In this document: positions 44,978-55,427 of the stretch, in pieces
Layout: the number at the start of each line of letters is the position of its first letter
How positions within the stretch are numbered: the stretch's first letter is position 1
Source: Bremerella cremea
GTDB taxonomy: Bacteria > Planctomycetota > Planctomycetia > Pirellulales > Pirellulaceae
Length of the DNA stretch: 64,000 bases
Assembly (NCBI RefSeq): GCF_003335505.1
Contig: NZ_QPEX01000028.1
Span: 228,973-292,972 of the forward strand
Direction of reading: 5' to 3'
The notes under the pieces: model-generated
Told to the model about the DNA's origin: nothing
Databases searched by the model: none
Seen by the model: only the letters and a program-made list of their open reading frames with translations
Program-made: the position numbers and the translations under genes

Positions 44978-46180
44978 ATGACAGCTTGTTTCCGACTTCT
45001 CATTCTTACTGTGGTTTTTCTGGTGATTGTGGTGGCCGAGCAAGTTCCGGCCTGCGGGCAAGGAATGTCTGTCACCGGTGTTGGCCCAGTGAACCGAGGG
45101 ATGGCCGGCGCGGGAACTGCAGCACCGCTGGATGCGATTGGGGCCCTGCATTGGAACCCGGCGTCGATTAGTTATTTGGAGAGGTCGGAAGTCTCATTCG
45201 GGATGGAAGGCTTGTTGGCCGACGTCAGTCTTACTTCCGATGTCGCAGGGGTAGGCACTCACACCACGAGTGGGGAAGCAGGCGTGGCGGTTGTGCCGTC
45301 GGTGGGGTGGGTTGATCATCTCGAAGGAACCAACCTGACAATCGGGCTCGGTGTTTACGGCGTCGCTGGTTTTCGCAACAACATGCCTGCCGATCCTAAG
45401 AATCCTTTGCTGGCTAATGGGCCTCTGTTCGCGGATACCGAAATGCTGCAGATCGTGCCGACGATCTCGTATCAGATCAATGAAAATTGGTCGATCGGGG
45501 TAGCACCGACTTTGTCGGCCGCGCGAATGATGTTCGATCCGCTGGGCCCCTCGGCGATCACCCCGGCGATGACGCCTGGCTCGGGAAACCGTGTTCACTG
45601 GGGTGGTGGCGTGCAAGGGGGAATCTACTACGCCAGTCCGAGCTGCTGGCGAGCAGGGTTCACCATCAAGAGCCCGCAATGGTTCGAGGAGTTTCGTTTC
45701 TTCACGCCCTCAGGGGTCGTTGGTTTTAACCTGGACTATCCTCTTATCTTGTCTAGCGGTTTGGCCTATTACGGTTTTGAACGCTGGGTTTTTGCAGCGG
45801 ATGTTCGCTACTTTGATTTTGCCAACACGCAAGGATTCGACACGCTGCAATGGAAGAGTGTCTTTTCTATGGCGGTGGGGGCCCAGTATCGCTTGAGTGA
45901 TTGGTGGACACTGCGGGGTGGGTACAACTTTAATGAGAACCCTATTTCTTCCAATGCTGCTTTCGCCAATGTCTCGACTCCTTTGATTCAGCAACATAAT
46001 ATCGCCGCTGGCTTGGGGTGCATGCTGACGGATGGGGTCGAGTTGAATTTGGCGTATGTCTATCTGGTCAATAACAGCTTGACCGGTCCCCTTCCCTCCC
46101 CTCCCTTCTCGCCTGGCGATACGTTGACCCACGAGATCAGCGCACACTCGCTTGTGCTTGGTTTGCGCGTTAACTACTAA
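44978..46180 (+). CDS. OmpP1/FadL-type outer membrane protein
   Basis: A 400-residue protein with a signal peptide (cleavage near VPACGQG). Just after it comes 'GPVNRGMAGAGTAAPLDAIGALHWNPASI', the FadL-type plug region with the NPA motif. The rest alternates short amphipathic strands with aromatic belts ('LRGGYNFNENPIS', 'GVELNLAYVYL') and closes with 'HSLVLGLRVNY', ending in an aromatic residue as outer-membrane barrels do. FadL channels take up hydrophobic compounds such as fatty acids and aromatics. It appears monocistronic, with 210 bases before the HPt gene. Confidence 0.87.
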   Translation: MTACFRLLILTVVFLVIVVAEQVPACGQGMSVTGVGPVNRGMAGAGTAAPLDAIGALHWNPASISYLERSEVSFGMEGLLADVSLTSDVAGVGTHTTSGEAGVAVVPSVGWVDHLEGTNLTIGLGVYGVAGFRNNMPADPKNPLLANGPLFADTEMLQIVPTISYQINENWSIGVAPTLSAARMMFDPLGPSAITPAMTPGSGNRVHWGGGVQGGIYYASPSCWRAGFTIKSPQWFEEFRFFTPSGVVGFNLDYPLILSSGLAYYGFERWVFAADVRYFDFANTQGFDTLQWKSVFSMAVGAQYRLSDWWTLRGGYNFNENPISSNAAFANVSTPLIQQHNIAAGLGCMLTDGVELNLAYVYLVNNSLTGPLPSPPFSPGDTLTHEISAHSLVLGLRVNY

Positions 46181-46390
46181 GAAGGCACGTGTGAATGCCA
46201 GAAAACAGGCCGGAATTGCGTATAAAATACGCCTGATTTGCGCGGTTGGCGCTTCTTTGCGGTGAGAAACGGTTCTCCGGTCATGCATTTTGACCATAGG
46301 AGAAATGCAACCTATCTTTCGTAAGATATCCCGTTTTTGCGAGTCTCGATTGATATCTCGCGCTGACAGTTTTACACCGGGAGGATACGG

Positions 46391-46768
46391 ATGAGTTTTC
46401 AGTCGACGCATGCGCCGCCAAGTGAGCAGTCTCTCAATTGGGAAACGCTCAAAGCCCGTTGTATTGGCAGGCTAGATCTTGTCGCAAAAGCTCTATCCCG
46501 TTTTCAGGGATCGTTGGAAGAAGATATCCAACAATTGGAGCAGGCCACCAGAAGGCACGACTCCAACGATGTGGCTCGAATCGCCCATCGGATTAAAGGA
46601 ACTTCCTTAACGGTATCCGCCGAGCGTCTGGCTGGCATTGCCTTAAACCTAGAACGAAAAGCGGAAGAGAATTTGGACGATGTCGAAGCGTCGCTTGTCG
46701 AAATTCGCGACGAGTGTTGTCGCTTGAGTGAGATCATCTTGCAGCATCGCGAGGAGCCTAACGCCTAA
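46391..46768 (+). CDS. histidine-containing phosphotransfer (HPt) protein
   Basis: A 125-residue four-helix-bundle HPt protein. The phosphorylated residue should be His66 in 'ARIAHRIKGTSLTV', followed by a typical second helix pair. HPt proteins pass phosphate between receiver domains in multistep relays. A GGAGG ribosome site precedes the ATG, and the stop overlaps the response regulator ATG by one base (TAATG), so the two are translationally coupled. The hybrid kinase at 49413 is a possible phosphate donor and the HD-GYP regulator a possible receiver; neither link is shown by the sequence. Confidence 0.9.
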   Translation: MSFQSTHAPPSEQSLNWETLKARCIGRLDLVAKALSRFQGSLEEDIQQLEQATRRHDSNDVARIAHRIKGTSLTVSAERLAGIALNLERKAEENLDDVEASLVEIRDECCRLSEIILQHREEPNA

Positions 46769-47868
46769 TGATTGTTCACGAAGGAGAGACAACTCAGGCC
46801 CCTATTCTGCTGGTAGATGACGATCCAGCATGCTTGGGGATGTTAAGCGATGTCTTGGGTGCCTTGGGAATTCCGGTAGAAACCGCGCGAGATGGTAACG
46901 AAGCGCTAGAGATGATCTACCAAGGGGACTTTCGCATTGTTTTGTCAGACTGGCAAATGCCGGGCATGTCTGGTGTAGAGCTTTGTCGCCGCGTACGTCA
47001 ACGGGCATTGAGCGGGTATGTCTATTTCATCTTGCTAACGTCTTTGGATCGAAAGCACAATCTGTTAAGTGGCTTGCGGGCTGGTGCCGACGACTTTATC
47101 ACCAAGCCGTTTGATCCTGAAGAACTTCACATTCGTCTGCGTGCTGCCAATCGTATCGTATCGCTGGAGAGCCGCAATGTAATCATCTTTGCGTTGGCGA
47201 AACTGGCTGAATCACGCGACCCTGAAACAGGTGCGCACTTAGAGCGAATGCGAGAATACTCTCGCTTATTGGCGCACGATCTTTCGCGCCAAGCTAAGTT
47301 TGCCGACATTGTCGATGCGGATTACGTTCGCACAATCTATCTCACAAGCCCCTTGCACGACATCGGTAAGGTAGGCGTTCCCGATCATGTATTGCTCAAG
47401 CCTGGGAGACTAACCCCTGAAGAGTTTGAGATCATGAAGCAGCATACGTTGATCGGCTATTACACCTTGGATGCCGCTTTGCGAGAACAGCCGGAAGCGG
47501 CCTATTTGCGATTTGCCCGCGATATTGCTGGTTCACACCATGAGAAGTGGGACGGGAGTGGCTATCCCTATGGCTTGGCCGGGGAAGAGATTCCGCTTTG
47601 CGGTCGCATTGTGGCGGTAGCGGATGTTTACGATGCCCTGACAACTGCTCGTGTTTACAAAGATGCTTTCAGCCACGACGAAGCACGATCGATTATTCGA
47701 GAAGGATCTGGCAAGCATTTCGATCCCGACATCGTTGCCGCGTTCTTCCGACATGAAGACGAAATCATCGAAATCAATCAGCGACTCAATGACCAAATGG
47801 GCTATCCCGAACTTGCGGACATGGCCACCGGTTTAGCCATGTCCGCAGGAAGTTTAGCAGAGCACTAA
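46768..47868 (+). CDS. response regulator with HD-GYP phosphodiesterase domain
   Basis: A 366-residue two-domain protein. Residues ~12-130 are a receiver with the acidic pair in 'LLVDDDPAC' and phospho-acceptor Asp61 in 'VLSDWQMPG', plus Lys in 'ITKPFDPEEL'. Residues ~145-345 are an HD-GYP domain: His197-Asp198 in 'LHDIGKVGVPD', 'GSHHEKWDGSGYPYGL' with Gly-Tyr-Pro at 265-267, and 'VADVYDALTTARVYK'. HD-GYP enzymes degrade cyclic di-GMP, so phosphorylation probably adjusts c-di-GMP levels. It is coupled to the HPt gene by a 1-base overlap. The methyltransferase gene converges, with 18 bases between the stops. Confidence 0.95.
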   Translation: MIVHEGETTQAPILLVDDDPACLGMLSDVLGALGIPVETARDGNEALEMIYQGDFRIVLSDWQMPGMSGVELCRRVRQRALSGYVYFILLTSLDRKHNLLSGLRAGADDFITKPFDPEELHIRLRAANRIVSLESRNVIIFALAKLAESRDPETGAHLERMREYSRLLAHDLSRQAKFADIVDADYVRTIYLTSPLHDIGKVGVPDHVLLKPGRLTPEEFEIMKQHTLIGYYTLDAALREQPEAAYLRFARDIAGSHHEKWDGSGYPYGLAGEEIPLCGRIVAVADVYDALTTARVYKDAFSHDEARSIIREGSGKHFDPDIVAAFFRHEDEIIEINQRLNDQMGYPELADMATGLAMSAGSLAEH

Positions 47869-47886
47869 TGTGCTGTTGGCACGCAG

Positions 47887-49008
47887 TTAGTCTTCCTGGG
47901 ATGATTCGACGGAAGAGGTCGAAGTCCGACGCGACCTGGCCGAACGTGTCCGTTCTGCTGGATCGAGGCGACGAATGCAGCCAGGCGAGCGGTGGCTAAC
48001 GTAGTTCACGATGATCCCGCTTTGATCGCGCGTGAGCTCCATTTTTTCGGTATTGAACCCGGCCTCTTCAAAGATGTTCAATACATCTTTCACCGTCCGT
48101 TGATAGAAGAACCAATCCAGATGCCATTGATAAGGCGTCTCGTCGTAGCGTTCGGTATCTTTGAAGGCGATCACAAGGGCTCCGCCTTCGTTGAGCGTTT
48201 CTCCCAAGCCACTAAAGATACCAATAAGCTGTTCGTCGGTTAGATAGTCAGCCAAGCCAACGCTGTAGATGATATCGAACGTGCCGAACTTCTTAATTGT
48301 TGCTTCCGACTTTTTGGCCCGCATCGCGTTGTAGCGAGTAGGGATGAGGGTCGTCCCTTTAGGCAACTGAGTAGCGACGGTCGCTCCGATGTATTCCAAG
48401 GCAACGGGATCGTTGTCCATGGCGATTACTTCAATCGAGCGTCCTTCGAATTCTGGCCAGTCGAGAAATTCACGACATGGCCCACAGGCAATATCAAGAA
48501 TGCGTATGTTGCCGGTACGGTTGGCGATGTCTTGTTCAAGGAACTCGCGGACCATAATTTTCCGGCCACGGACGGCGTTCGCTAACGGAATGTCCATAAA
48601 GCAAAGATCGAGGTAAGCACCCAACCCACGCGCTGGCGTGGCCTCCTCGTAGATCTTCACTAACATTTCGTAATCGCCAGCGAATCCGCTGGGTTTCGTG
48701 TGGGCACGGTTGGCAAACCAGCTTTGGGCCAGCCAAGGTGCCGTCTCTTCACGAAATCGGGCTTGAACTTCTTTGATGAGTTCTGGCTGGCCTTCGTGAG
48801 CGTCTTCAAATTTCCGGCAAGCAATGACCGATTGCTGCAAGGCCGCAATGGTCCTCTTATGCAAGTCACTGCCGGGCACGGCGGTCGCATCCTTGTCAAT
48901 TTCGCTTTCAAGCTGAGCAAGCTGTTGCTTGAATTCGGCCACATCCTGTGAGAAGAACTCGAGCACAGCCGGTAATTTCGAAGTGGTCGAATCGTTCGAC
49001 TGAATCAT
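47887..49008 (-). CDS. class I SAM methyltransferase, PhcB-like
   Basis: A 373-residue soluble protein. A helical N-terminal half holds 'KPSGFAGDYEMLVKIY' and 'NAVRGRKIMVREFL', segments I associate with the PhcB group (3-hydroxy fatty acid methyl ester synthesis in Ralstonia). A class I methyltransferase core follows: motif I 'ILDIACGPCREFL' (near residue 170), 'EVIAMDNDPVAL', and 'FDIIYSVGLADYLTDEQL'. The C-terminal ~25 residues are Arg/Ser-rich and look disordered. The gene lies between a phosphorelay pair and a giant hybrid kinase, much as phcB sits with the phcS/phcR kinases. A true fatty-acid substrate is inference; other small molecules or proteins are possible. Confidence 0.75.
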   Translation of the reverse strand: MIQSNDSTTSKLPAVLEFFSQDVAEFKQQLAQLESEIDKDATAVPGSDLHKRTIAALQQSVIACRKFEDAHEGQPELIKEVQARFREETAPWLAQSWFANRAHTKPSGFAGDYEMLVKIYEEATPARGLGAYLDLCFMDIPLANAVRGRKIMVREFLEQDIANRTGNIRILDIACGPCREFLDWPEFEGRSIEVIAMDNDPVALEYIGATVATQLPKGTTLIPTRYNAMRAKKSEATIKKFGTFDIIYSVGLADYLTDEQLIGIFSGLGETLNEGGALVIAFKDTERYDETPYQWHLDWFFYQRTVKDVLNIFEEAGFNTEKMELTRDQSGIIVNYVSHRSPGCIRRLDPAERTRSARSRRTSTSSVESSQED

Positions 49009-49412
49009 GGCAATACCTGAAGTTAGATGTTTACGGAAGAGATTTCGCCTAATCGGAAATCCGACGGCGCAACTGGGATATTCATCAGAATTGGCATAAT
49101 CAGAGAAATCAACAGTAAAAGCCTTCTAATAGACACAAGGGGGGTAAGGCTTGCGTAACTTAGGACGATTTGATGCCACTTATGACCTATGGGTGTTGCG
49201 CTTTTTATGCGTTACTCTTCGGGCGTTCCGCAATTTCATGTCAGAGAGAGCTATGGTTTGGTGGCGAGATGTGTTCGTGAAAAGTCACTTGGCATCACCT
49301 GCGGGGCAGTCAACATTTATCTCTAAGTCGCTACGCAACCCGAGCGATTTGGAGGGAAGTGAGTTGAGGATTACCTCGATTCGCTTTCCCGAGAAGGAAA
49401 TTAGCAACTGGC
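49009..49412. other. divergent intergenic region
   Basis: About 400 bases lie between the methyltransferase and hybrid-kinase genes, which are transcribed away from each other. AAGCCTT at 49119-49125 and AAGGCTT at 49146-49152 form a 7 bp inverted repeat that may be an operator. A plus-strand frame from 49151 has no family features and overlaps the kinase start, so I do not treat it as a gene. Confidence 0.4.
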
Positions 49413-52400
49413 ATGGTCAAAAAAATAGTCGACAGCCTAAGAGTTTCCGCAGCGGTCGGAAACGATTTAGCTGCCGAACTTCAGCAATACTACGAAATCA
49501 CCTCGTCCAACGAGGATTCCCCCTTTGCGCGGACGTTGTGGGGAATCGACCATGCCACCGGTGACGAGGTGGTAATTAAAGCGATTCGGATCGATGCCGT
49601 AACGCGCGGGGCTTACGCGCGCATGGAGTTTGAAGCTGGAGTTCGTCAGGAACATTGGAACGATCACCTGACGCCAGTGCTGCGGTTTGCGCGAACGGAT
49701 GAAGAGTTCTTTTTGGTGATGCCATGGACCAAGCAGAAAACGCTTAGTGCGGTTCTCACCTCAAGCCCGCTTACGATTCAGGAAACGATCAAACTCGGGA
49801 AAGACCTCTTCACGGCACTCGACTGGATCCACCGCCGCGGCGCGTTGCATCGTGATGTGATTCCCTCGAACATTTATGTCGAAACGAGTGCCAGTTCTTC
49901 TCAACAGTTGACCGGAGCAATTCTCGGCGGCTTTGGAACAATCAAACGCTTTCACCCCGATCAGCTTTTTGGCGAACGAGAATGCGAAACGGTTTCGTAC
50001 ATGTCTCCCGAAGAGGCTGGCTCGATCGATACCGATGTAGGGCCGCCTTCCGATCTTTATGCCGCAGGGATTGTTCTATTTCGCTGCCTAGCGGGACGTT
50101 TGCCGTTTCAAGGGCAAGGGGCTGGGGCGATCCTCTTCGAGCACCTCACTGCGCCTGTTCCCGAGTTGCCGAGCATTAATCCAGAAGTTTCATTAGAGCT
50201 CGACGAAGTTGTGCAGCGCTTGTTACGCAAGGATCCGCACGACCGTTACCAATTGGCCAGCGCCGTCGTAGAGGACTTGCTCGCGATCGAAGAGATGCTC
50301 GAGAGCGGAGCGACCGGCAAGCACGTGACCATTGGGGCAACGGATCGGCGTTGTACGCTTACCGAGCCGGCGTTTGTCGCGCGAGATGAAGAACTCTCGA
50401 AACTCAACCAGTTCATCTTAGATGCACGCCTTGGCAAAGGCAGCGTGATGCTGGTGGAGGGCGAGTCTGGCAGTGGCAAGAGTCGCCTGCTGGTCGAATC
50501 GGTGCGTCAGGCTCGCCGCAGTGGGATTTGGGTATTACGTGGTCAAGCAACAACCAACGTCGGGCAACGCCCTTTTCGCATGCTGGAAGGCATTGTCGAC
50601 GGGTTTCTATCGGTAGCCCAAAAAGACCCTGCTTTGGCTCACCGCGTACGACGTTGTGTTGGAGAAATGTCGGATGCGCTGATCGCGGCCTTGCCGACTC
50701 TCAGTGGGGTGATTGGCACCACGCAAGGTTTTATGGAGCAATCACCAGCCGCGTTTGGTGAGAACCGCACGATTGAATCGCTGATTCGCTTCTTGAGTGC
50801 CTTGGGAAGTCCTGAGCGTCCGGCATTGGTCATTCTGGATGACTGCCAATGGGCCGATACGTTGACATATACTCTCATTCGCCGCTGGCATACTCAGCCA
50901 CGCGAATCGAAACGGTACACGACGGTTACTTGTTCGTTCCGCTCCGAGGAAGTCGGCGAACACCATGCCCTGCGAACGATTCCGAATTGCTCCACTATTC
51001 GCTTGAAGCCGTTGCGGGCGGATGAGATCCGTCAGCTTGCCGAATCGATGGCCGGTACGCTACCGCTGCCTGCGATTGAAGTGGTGACCCGCTTGGCAGG
51101 TGGAAGCCCTTTCATGGCCTCAGCCGTCTTGCGTGGCCTGGTCGAGTCTGGCGCTCTGGAAGCCGTGAATGGTACGTGGGAGGTTGAACTGGAATCGATG
51201 GGCGATTGGCAATCGTCCCAAGAGGCAGCCTCTTTCCTCACTCGCCGAATTGAAATGTTGCCTCAGGAAACGATCAACCTGCTTTCGGTCGGCGCGTTGA
51301 TTGGCAAAGAGTTTAGCCTCGATATTGCCGCTTCGTTGACGAGCATGAGCATTTCCGAAGCGGTAGGAGCACTGCTTCATGCCCGCGATCGTTGTTTGAT
51401 TTGGGAGCGTGCCGACGGCGGTCAGTTTGTTTTTGTTCATGATAAGATTCGTAGTTCGCTGCTGGAACGCCTCGATCCGGAAGAGCAAAAGGAGTTGCAC
51501 CTGCGTGCCGCGTTGCATTTGCAGGAACATAGCCCCACGCGTGTGTCTGAAATTGCCTACCATCTGGATGAAGCAGGCGCAGCGGAAACAGCCATGGGGT
51601 ACGCCCTGCAAGCTGCCGAACAGGCTCGGCGGCAGTTCTCGCTGGAAGTTGCCGAGCGACAGTATCGTATCGCCCAACGCGGTGCCGTCCGGCAGTCGAA
51701 GGCAATCCGTTTTCGTATCGCGGAAGGCTTAGGAGACTCGTTAATGCTCCGCGGACAATACGCGGAGGCAGCACCTCAGTTCGAAGAAGCGGCAGAGCTT
51801 GCTGAAGGTGACTGGGATCGTGCGAAGATTCAAGGCAAGTTGGCAGAGCTTTCGTTCAAACGTGGCGATATGGAGAACGCCACCAGAGGATACGAAACCG
51901 CATTGCGCACGCTCGGCTGTAGGGTTCCTCGCAATCGCGTCTTCATCTTCATAATGCTGATCTGGGAGGCCTGGAAGCAAGTACTGCACACCTGGTTCCC
52001 GGGCGTGTTCATGCACCGTCAAGGACGACCACCCAGCGAATCGGAACGTTTGGCAATTAGCTTGTACAGTTTGTTGACGCATGGTTGCTGGTATTGTCGC
52101 AGCAAAATCGAGTGTTTGCTCGCTCATCTATGCGCACTCAATTTTGCGGAACGATTTAACCCTAGTCCGGAACTGGCCCAGGCTTATTCCGAGCACGCAC
52201 CGGTGGCATGTTTGATTCCCATGTTCGATCGGGCGATCAAATATTCTCAACGCTCCTTAGAACTGCGGCGAGAGTTCAACGATGTGTGGGGACAGGGCCA
52301 ATCGTTGAGTTACTATTGCTGTGCCCTCTATGCGGCGGGGAAGTACCGCGAGTGCATCGAAAAAGGACGCGAAGCAATTCGGTTGCTGGAACGCACCGGC

Positions 52401-55367
52401 GACTATTGGATGGTTCACATTGCGCGCTATCAGGTTGCCGCCTCGTTGTACCATCTTGGTGATTTCAAAGGGGCGGTGATCGAATCGCGAATCAATTACC
52501 GCTCGGGAATAGAGCTAGGTGACGAACAGGCTTCAGGGATCAATTTAGATATTTGGGTTCGCGCAACACAAGGGTTCCTCCCAGACCAATTGCTAGAAAA
52601 AGAGATCGACCGTGATCGCCAAGATGATCAAGGAAGGACGCAAGTCTTGTTCGCAGCTGGGGTCCGTGATTTGTATCAAGGCAAGATCGAGTCAGCGGTT
52701 GAAAAACTACGTCAATCGGTTGCTACCTCCGAGCATGCCGGAATTCAAAACTCCTACACGGTGCCTGCGCTGGCATGGCTGGTGACGGCGTATCGCAAAC
52801 AGGCGGAAGCAACCCCCTTGTACGCCCCCTGGCAACGGGAAAAACTATTGCAAAAGGCCGAGAAAACCGCCAGGAAAGCGATGCGAGCTGCCAAAGTCAG
52901 CCCCCAAGATCTGGCCCGCACCTATCGCGAATATGCCTTGGTTATGGCAATGCAAGGTAGTTATCCGGTGGCTCGTAAGTGGTTCGACAAAAGCCTGGCC
53001 TTGGCAGAGCAACTCGGTGATATCTTCGAGCAGGCAATGACCCTGCAGTATCGTGCTCAAGTTGGCATCTGCGTCAACTGGCCCGATGTCGAGACCGACC
53101 AGCAGTTGGCGCGTCGTTTGTTCGATGAAATCACCATCGACAACGAGATGCACGATAATACCCAAAAGGGACAACTCGGGACGCTCTCGTTAGTGGACCG
53201 TTTCGATACCATCTTGCACGTCGGACGCAAGATCGCCGCAGCGCTTTCAACCGACAAAATCTACGAAGAATCCTGCTTGGGCGCCAGCCGTTTATTAGGG
53301 GGCGAAAACAGTTGGCTGCTGGAGTTCAACCAACACAACGATAAATTACCTCCCTCGGTGGTTTTCGGACCGAGTAATATTACCTTCGACGAAACAAACT
53401 TACGTCGTGCTATTCAAGCAGGACGTGCCATGTCGTTTTTGGAAGTGGGCAGCAAAAATGACATGACCAGCGAAGTGGCCAGCCATCGTTCGGCAATTTA
53501 TATTCCGATCGCGGTGCGTAATCGGCTGTCGGCGTGTATCTATGTGACGCATTCGCAGCTTGTTGGGCTGTTCGGCAAAGATGAAGAACGCTTGGCCGAT
53601 TTTGTAGGGACAATTGCTGGAGCCGCCTTAGAGAACGCTCAAGGGTTCCGTGAATTGACTCAGTTGAACACCACGTTGGAGCAGCGTATTGCCGAACGCA
53701 CCGCGGCAGCCGAAGCACGTGCGACCGATTTGGCCCGCTCGAATTTGCAATTGGAACGGACCGCGAAAGAGCTGCGTTTGACCGAAGAGCAACTGCGCGT
53801 GGCCAAAGTGACAGCAGAGACCGCAAACGAGGCCAAGAGCCGATTCCTGGCGACCATGAGTCACGAAATTCGTACTCCGCTTAATGGAATTCTAGGCATG
53901 ACCGAGCTTGCCTTGAGAACCGACTTGAACGCACAGCAGCGCAATTGCCTGACCGTGATCAATCAGTCGGGTGAAGCGCTATTGGGACTATTGAACGACA
54001 TTCTCGATATTTCGAAGATCGAAGCCGGAAAGATGGAACTGGAGTCGATCCCCTTGGCTCCTCAGGCCGTCCTTAGTTCGGCTGTGCGACTTCTGGCAGT
54101 GAATGCTGCCAACAAGGGAATAGAACTGCTATATCGGGTGGCTCACAATGTGCCGACTCAAATCGAGGGGGACCCTTGCCGCTTGCGACAGGTTGTCATG
54201 AACTTGGTGGGCAATGCGATCAAGTTTACCGAGCAAGGGGAAGTGTTGGTCGATCTGTTTGTCGAACGAACCATCGATGGGCCTCAACTACACTTCGCGA
54301 TTCATGATACCGGTCCGGGAATTCCTGACGGAAAACAGACCACGATTTTTGAATCGTTCGAGCAAAGCGATAGCTCGACGACACGCCGCTACGGTGGGAC
54401 GGGCCTAGGGTTGGCAATCTCTTTTCAAATTGTCTCGTTGATGAACGGGCGATTGTGGGTCGAAAGTAAGATCGATCATGGAAGCACCTTTCATTTCACG
54501 GTCCCGCTGGATCCCGACCAAGTGAAGTTTCCAGAACCGCAGCTAAAGCCACTCGCTGGGCGTCGCATTCAATTGGTGGCTCAGCACAAGACTTCACGAG
54601 ACCTCTACCAGGAAATCCTGATCGACGCTGGGGCTCTCTGCGATTGCTTATCGCTAGACGATGCTCTGAAGCTGCTGAAAAACCCTTCGCAGGGCAATCA
54701 AGGTGAACGCCCTGTTTGGGTGTTCGACTGGGAAGTGGACTCTGATACTCTGCCCCAGTGGTTTGCCGAAAACAAAGCGGTTGATCTATTAAGTCGCCCC
54801 TATCTGGTGTTGCTGCCAGCGACGGGAACGCCACCTGGGATTGAACTGGACGCCTCTGCCACATTGACCAAACCAGCCTCCGCCGATGATTTGGTGGAAG
54901 CCGTTTGCCAGGTGTGTCATTGTATTTCTGGCGAGCCAACCCAAGAGGAGCAATCCGAAGAAGGATCGACAAGGACTTTGCATGTTCTGTTGGCAGACGA
55001 TGCTCCGGTGAATCAGGAAGTGGCCAGAGGGATTTTGGAGATCTTCGGACACACGTGCGAAGTCGCAGGTACCGGTAAGGAAGCGTTGTCGCTTTATCAG
55101 CAAGGCAACTTTGACGTTGTCTTGATGGACTTAGAGATGCCGGAAATGGATGGCAAGCAGGCGACCAGCGAGATTCGCAAATGGGAAGAAGAACACCACC
55201 GGCGAACGCCGATCGTGGCGATGACTGCCCACGCATTGACGGGCGTGCGCGAACAATGCCTAGATGCGGGAATGGACCACTACTTGTGCAAACCGATCCA
55301 GCCAGAACTGCTCAAGCAATTGCTGGACGAAGTTTCCGCAGCCAGTTCGGTTACGACTGCTTCGTGA
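49413..55367 (+). CDS. giant hybrid sensor: degenerate Ser/Thr kinase - AAA ATPase - helical repeats - GAF - histidine kinase - receiver
   Basis: A 1984-residue cytoplasmic protein. Residues ~25-290 are a protein-kinase fold with Lys56, but the catalytic loop reads HRDVIPSN (Ile150 for Lys) and the DFG Asp is Gly173, so it is probably inactive. An AAA/STAND ATPase follows (Walker A GESGSGKS 350-357; '[11 protein letters not shown]'), then ~500 residues of helical repeats, a GAF-like domain (~1260-1410), a coiled coil, HisKA with His1484 ('[11 protein letters not shown]'), and HATPase ('[10 protein letters not shown]', 'DTGPGIPDG', '[10 protein letters not shown]'). A degenerate receiver (~1710-1840) and an intact one with Asp1906 ('[12 protein letters not shown]') end the protein. 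The family resembles trifunctional kinase/ATPase/histidine kinases. It probably feeds an HPt relay. Confidence 0.92.
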   Translation: MVKKIVDSLRVSAAVGNDLAAELQQYYEITSSNEDSPFARTLWGIDHATGDEVVIKAIRIDAVTRGAYARMEFEAGVRQEHWNDHLTPVLRFARTDEEFFLVMPWTKQKTLSAVLTSSPLTIQETIKLGKDLFTALDWIHRRGALHRDVIPSNIYVETSASSSQQLTGAILGGFGTIKRFHPDQLFGERECETVSYMSPEEAGSIDTDVGPPSDLYAAGIVLFRCLAGRLPFQGQGAGAILFEHLTAPVPELPSINPEVSLELDEVVQRLLRKDPHDRYQLASAVVEDLLAIEEMLESGATGKHVTIGATDRRCTLTEPAFVARDEELSKLNQFILDARLGKGSVMLVEGESGSGKSRLLVESVRQARRSGIWVLRGQATTNVGQRPFRMLEGIVDGFLSVAQKDPALAHRVRRCVGEMSDALIAALPTLSGVIGTTQGFMEQSPAAFGENRTIESLIRFLSALGSPERPALVILDDCQWADTLTYTLIRRWHTQPRESKRYTTVTCSFRSEEVGEHHALRTIPNCSTIRLKPLRADEIRQLAESMAGTLPLPAIEVVTRLAGGSPFMASAVLRGLVESGALEAVNGTWEVELESMGDWQSSQEAASFLTRRIEMLPQETINLLSVGALIGKEFSLDIAASLTSMSISEAVGALLHARDRCLIWERADGGQFVFVHDKIRSSLLERLDPEEQKELHLRAALHLQEHSPTRVSEIAYHLDEAGAAETAMGYALQAAEQARRQFSLEVAERQYRIAQRGAVRQSKAIRFRIAEGLGDSLMLRGQYAEAAPQFEEAAELAEGDWDRAKIQGKLAELSFKRGDMENATRGYETALRTLGCRVPRNRVFIFIMLIWEAWKQVLHTWFPGVFMHRQGRPPSESERLAISLYSLLTHGCWYCRSKIECLLAHLCALNFAERFNPSPELAQAYSEHAPVACLIPMFDRAIKYSQRSLELRREFNDVWGQGQSLSYYCCALYAAGKYRECIEKGREAIRLLERTGDYWMVHIARYQVAASLYHLGDFKGAVIESRINYRSGIELGDEQASGINLDIWVRATQGFLPDQLLEKEIDRDRQDDQGRTQVLFAAGVRDLYQGKIESAVEKLRQSVATSEHAGIQNSYTVPALAWLVTAYRKQAEATPLYAPWQREKLLQKAEKTARKAMRAAKVSPQDLARTYREYALVMAMQGSYPVARKWFDKSLALAEQLGDIFEQAMTLQYRAQVGICVNWPDVETDQQLARRLFDEITIDNEMHDNTQKGQLGTLSLVDRFDTILHVGRKIAAALSTDKIYEESCLGASRLLGGENSWLLEFNQHNDKLPPSVVFGPSNITFDETNLRRAIQAGRAMSFLEVGSKNDMTSEVASHRSAIYIPIAVRNRLSACIYVTHSQLVGLFGKDEERLADFVGTIAGAALENAQGFRELTQLNTTLEQRIAERTAAAEARATDLARSNLQLERTAKELRLTEEQLRVAKVTAETANEAKSRFLATMSHEIRTPLNGILGMTELALRTDLNAQQRNCLTVINQSGEALLGLLNDILDISKIEAGKMELESIPLAPQAVLSSAVRLLAVNAANKGIELLYRVAHNVPTQIEGDPCRLRQVVMNLVGNAIKFTEQGEVLVDLFVERTIDGPQLHFAIHDTGPGIPDGKQTTIFESFEQSDSSTTRRYGGTGLGLAISFQIVSLMNGRLWVESKIDHGSTFHFTVPLDPDQVKFPEPQLKPLAGRRIQLVAQHKTSRDLYQEILIDAGALCDCLSLDDALKLLKNPSQGNQGERPVWVFDWEVDSDTLPQWFAENKAVDLLSRPYLVLLPATGTPPGIELDASATLTKPASADDLVEAVCQVCHCISGEPTQEEQSEEGSTRTLHVLLADDAPVNQEVARGILEIFGHTCEVAGTGKEALSLYQQGNFDVVLMDLEMPEMDGKQATSEIRKWEEEHHRRTPIVAMTAHALTGVREQCLDAGMDHYLCKPIQPELLKQLLDEVSAASSVTTAS

Positions 55368-55427
55368 TTGCCCGCTTGCCGATCCGGCTGCAAATGGGCA
55401 GTCTGATTGAGAGAACTTAACGGACTG

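Noticed and set aside
45710..46411. 233-residue minus-strand frame over the FadL gene end
   Set aside because: It overlaps the barrel-coding part of the FadL gene and the HPt start, with no domain or ribosome site.
49151..49564. 137-residue plus-strand frame before the hybrid kinase
   Set aside because: It has no family features or ribosome site, has Arg/Ser-rich out-of-frame composition, and overlaps the real kinase start in another frame.
49413..50300. active Ser/Thr kinase domain
   Set aside because: The fold is clear, but the DFG Asp and the catalytic-loop Lys are both replaced.
54496..55236. 246-residue minus-strand frame in the hybrid kinase
   Set aside because: It is antisense to the receiver domains; its composition is typical of a shadow frame.
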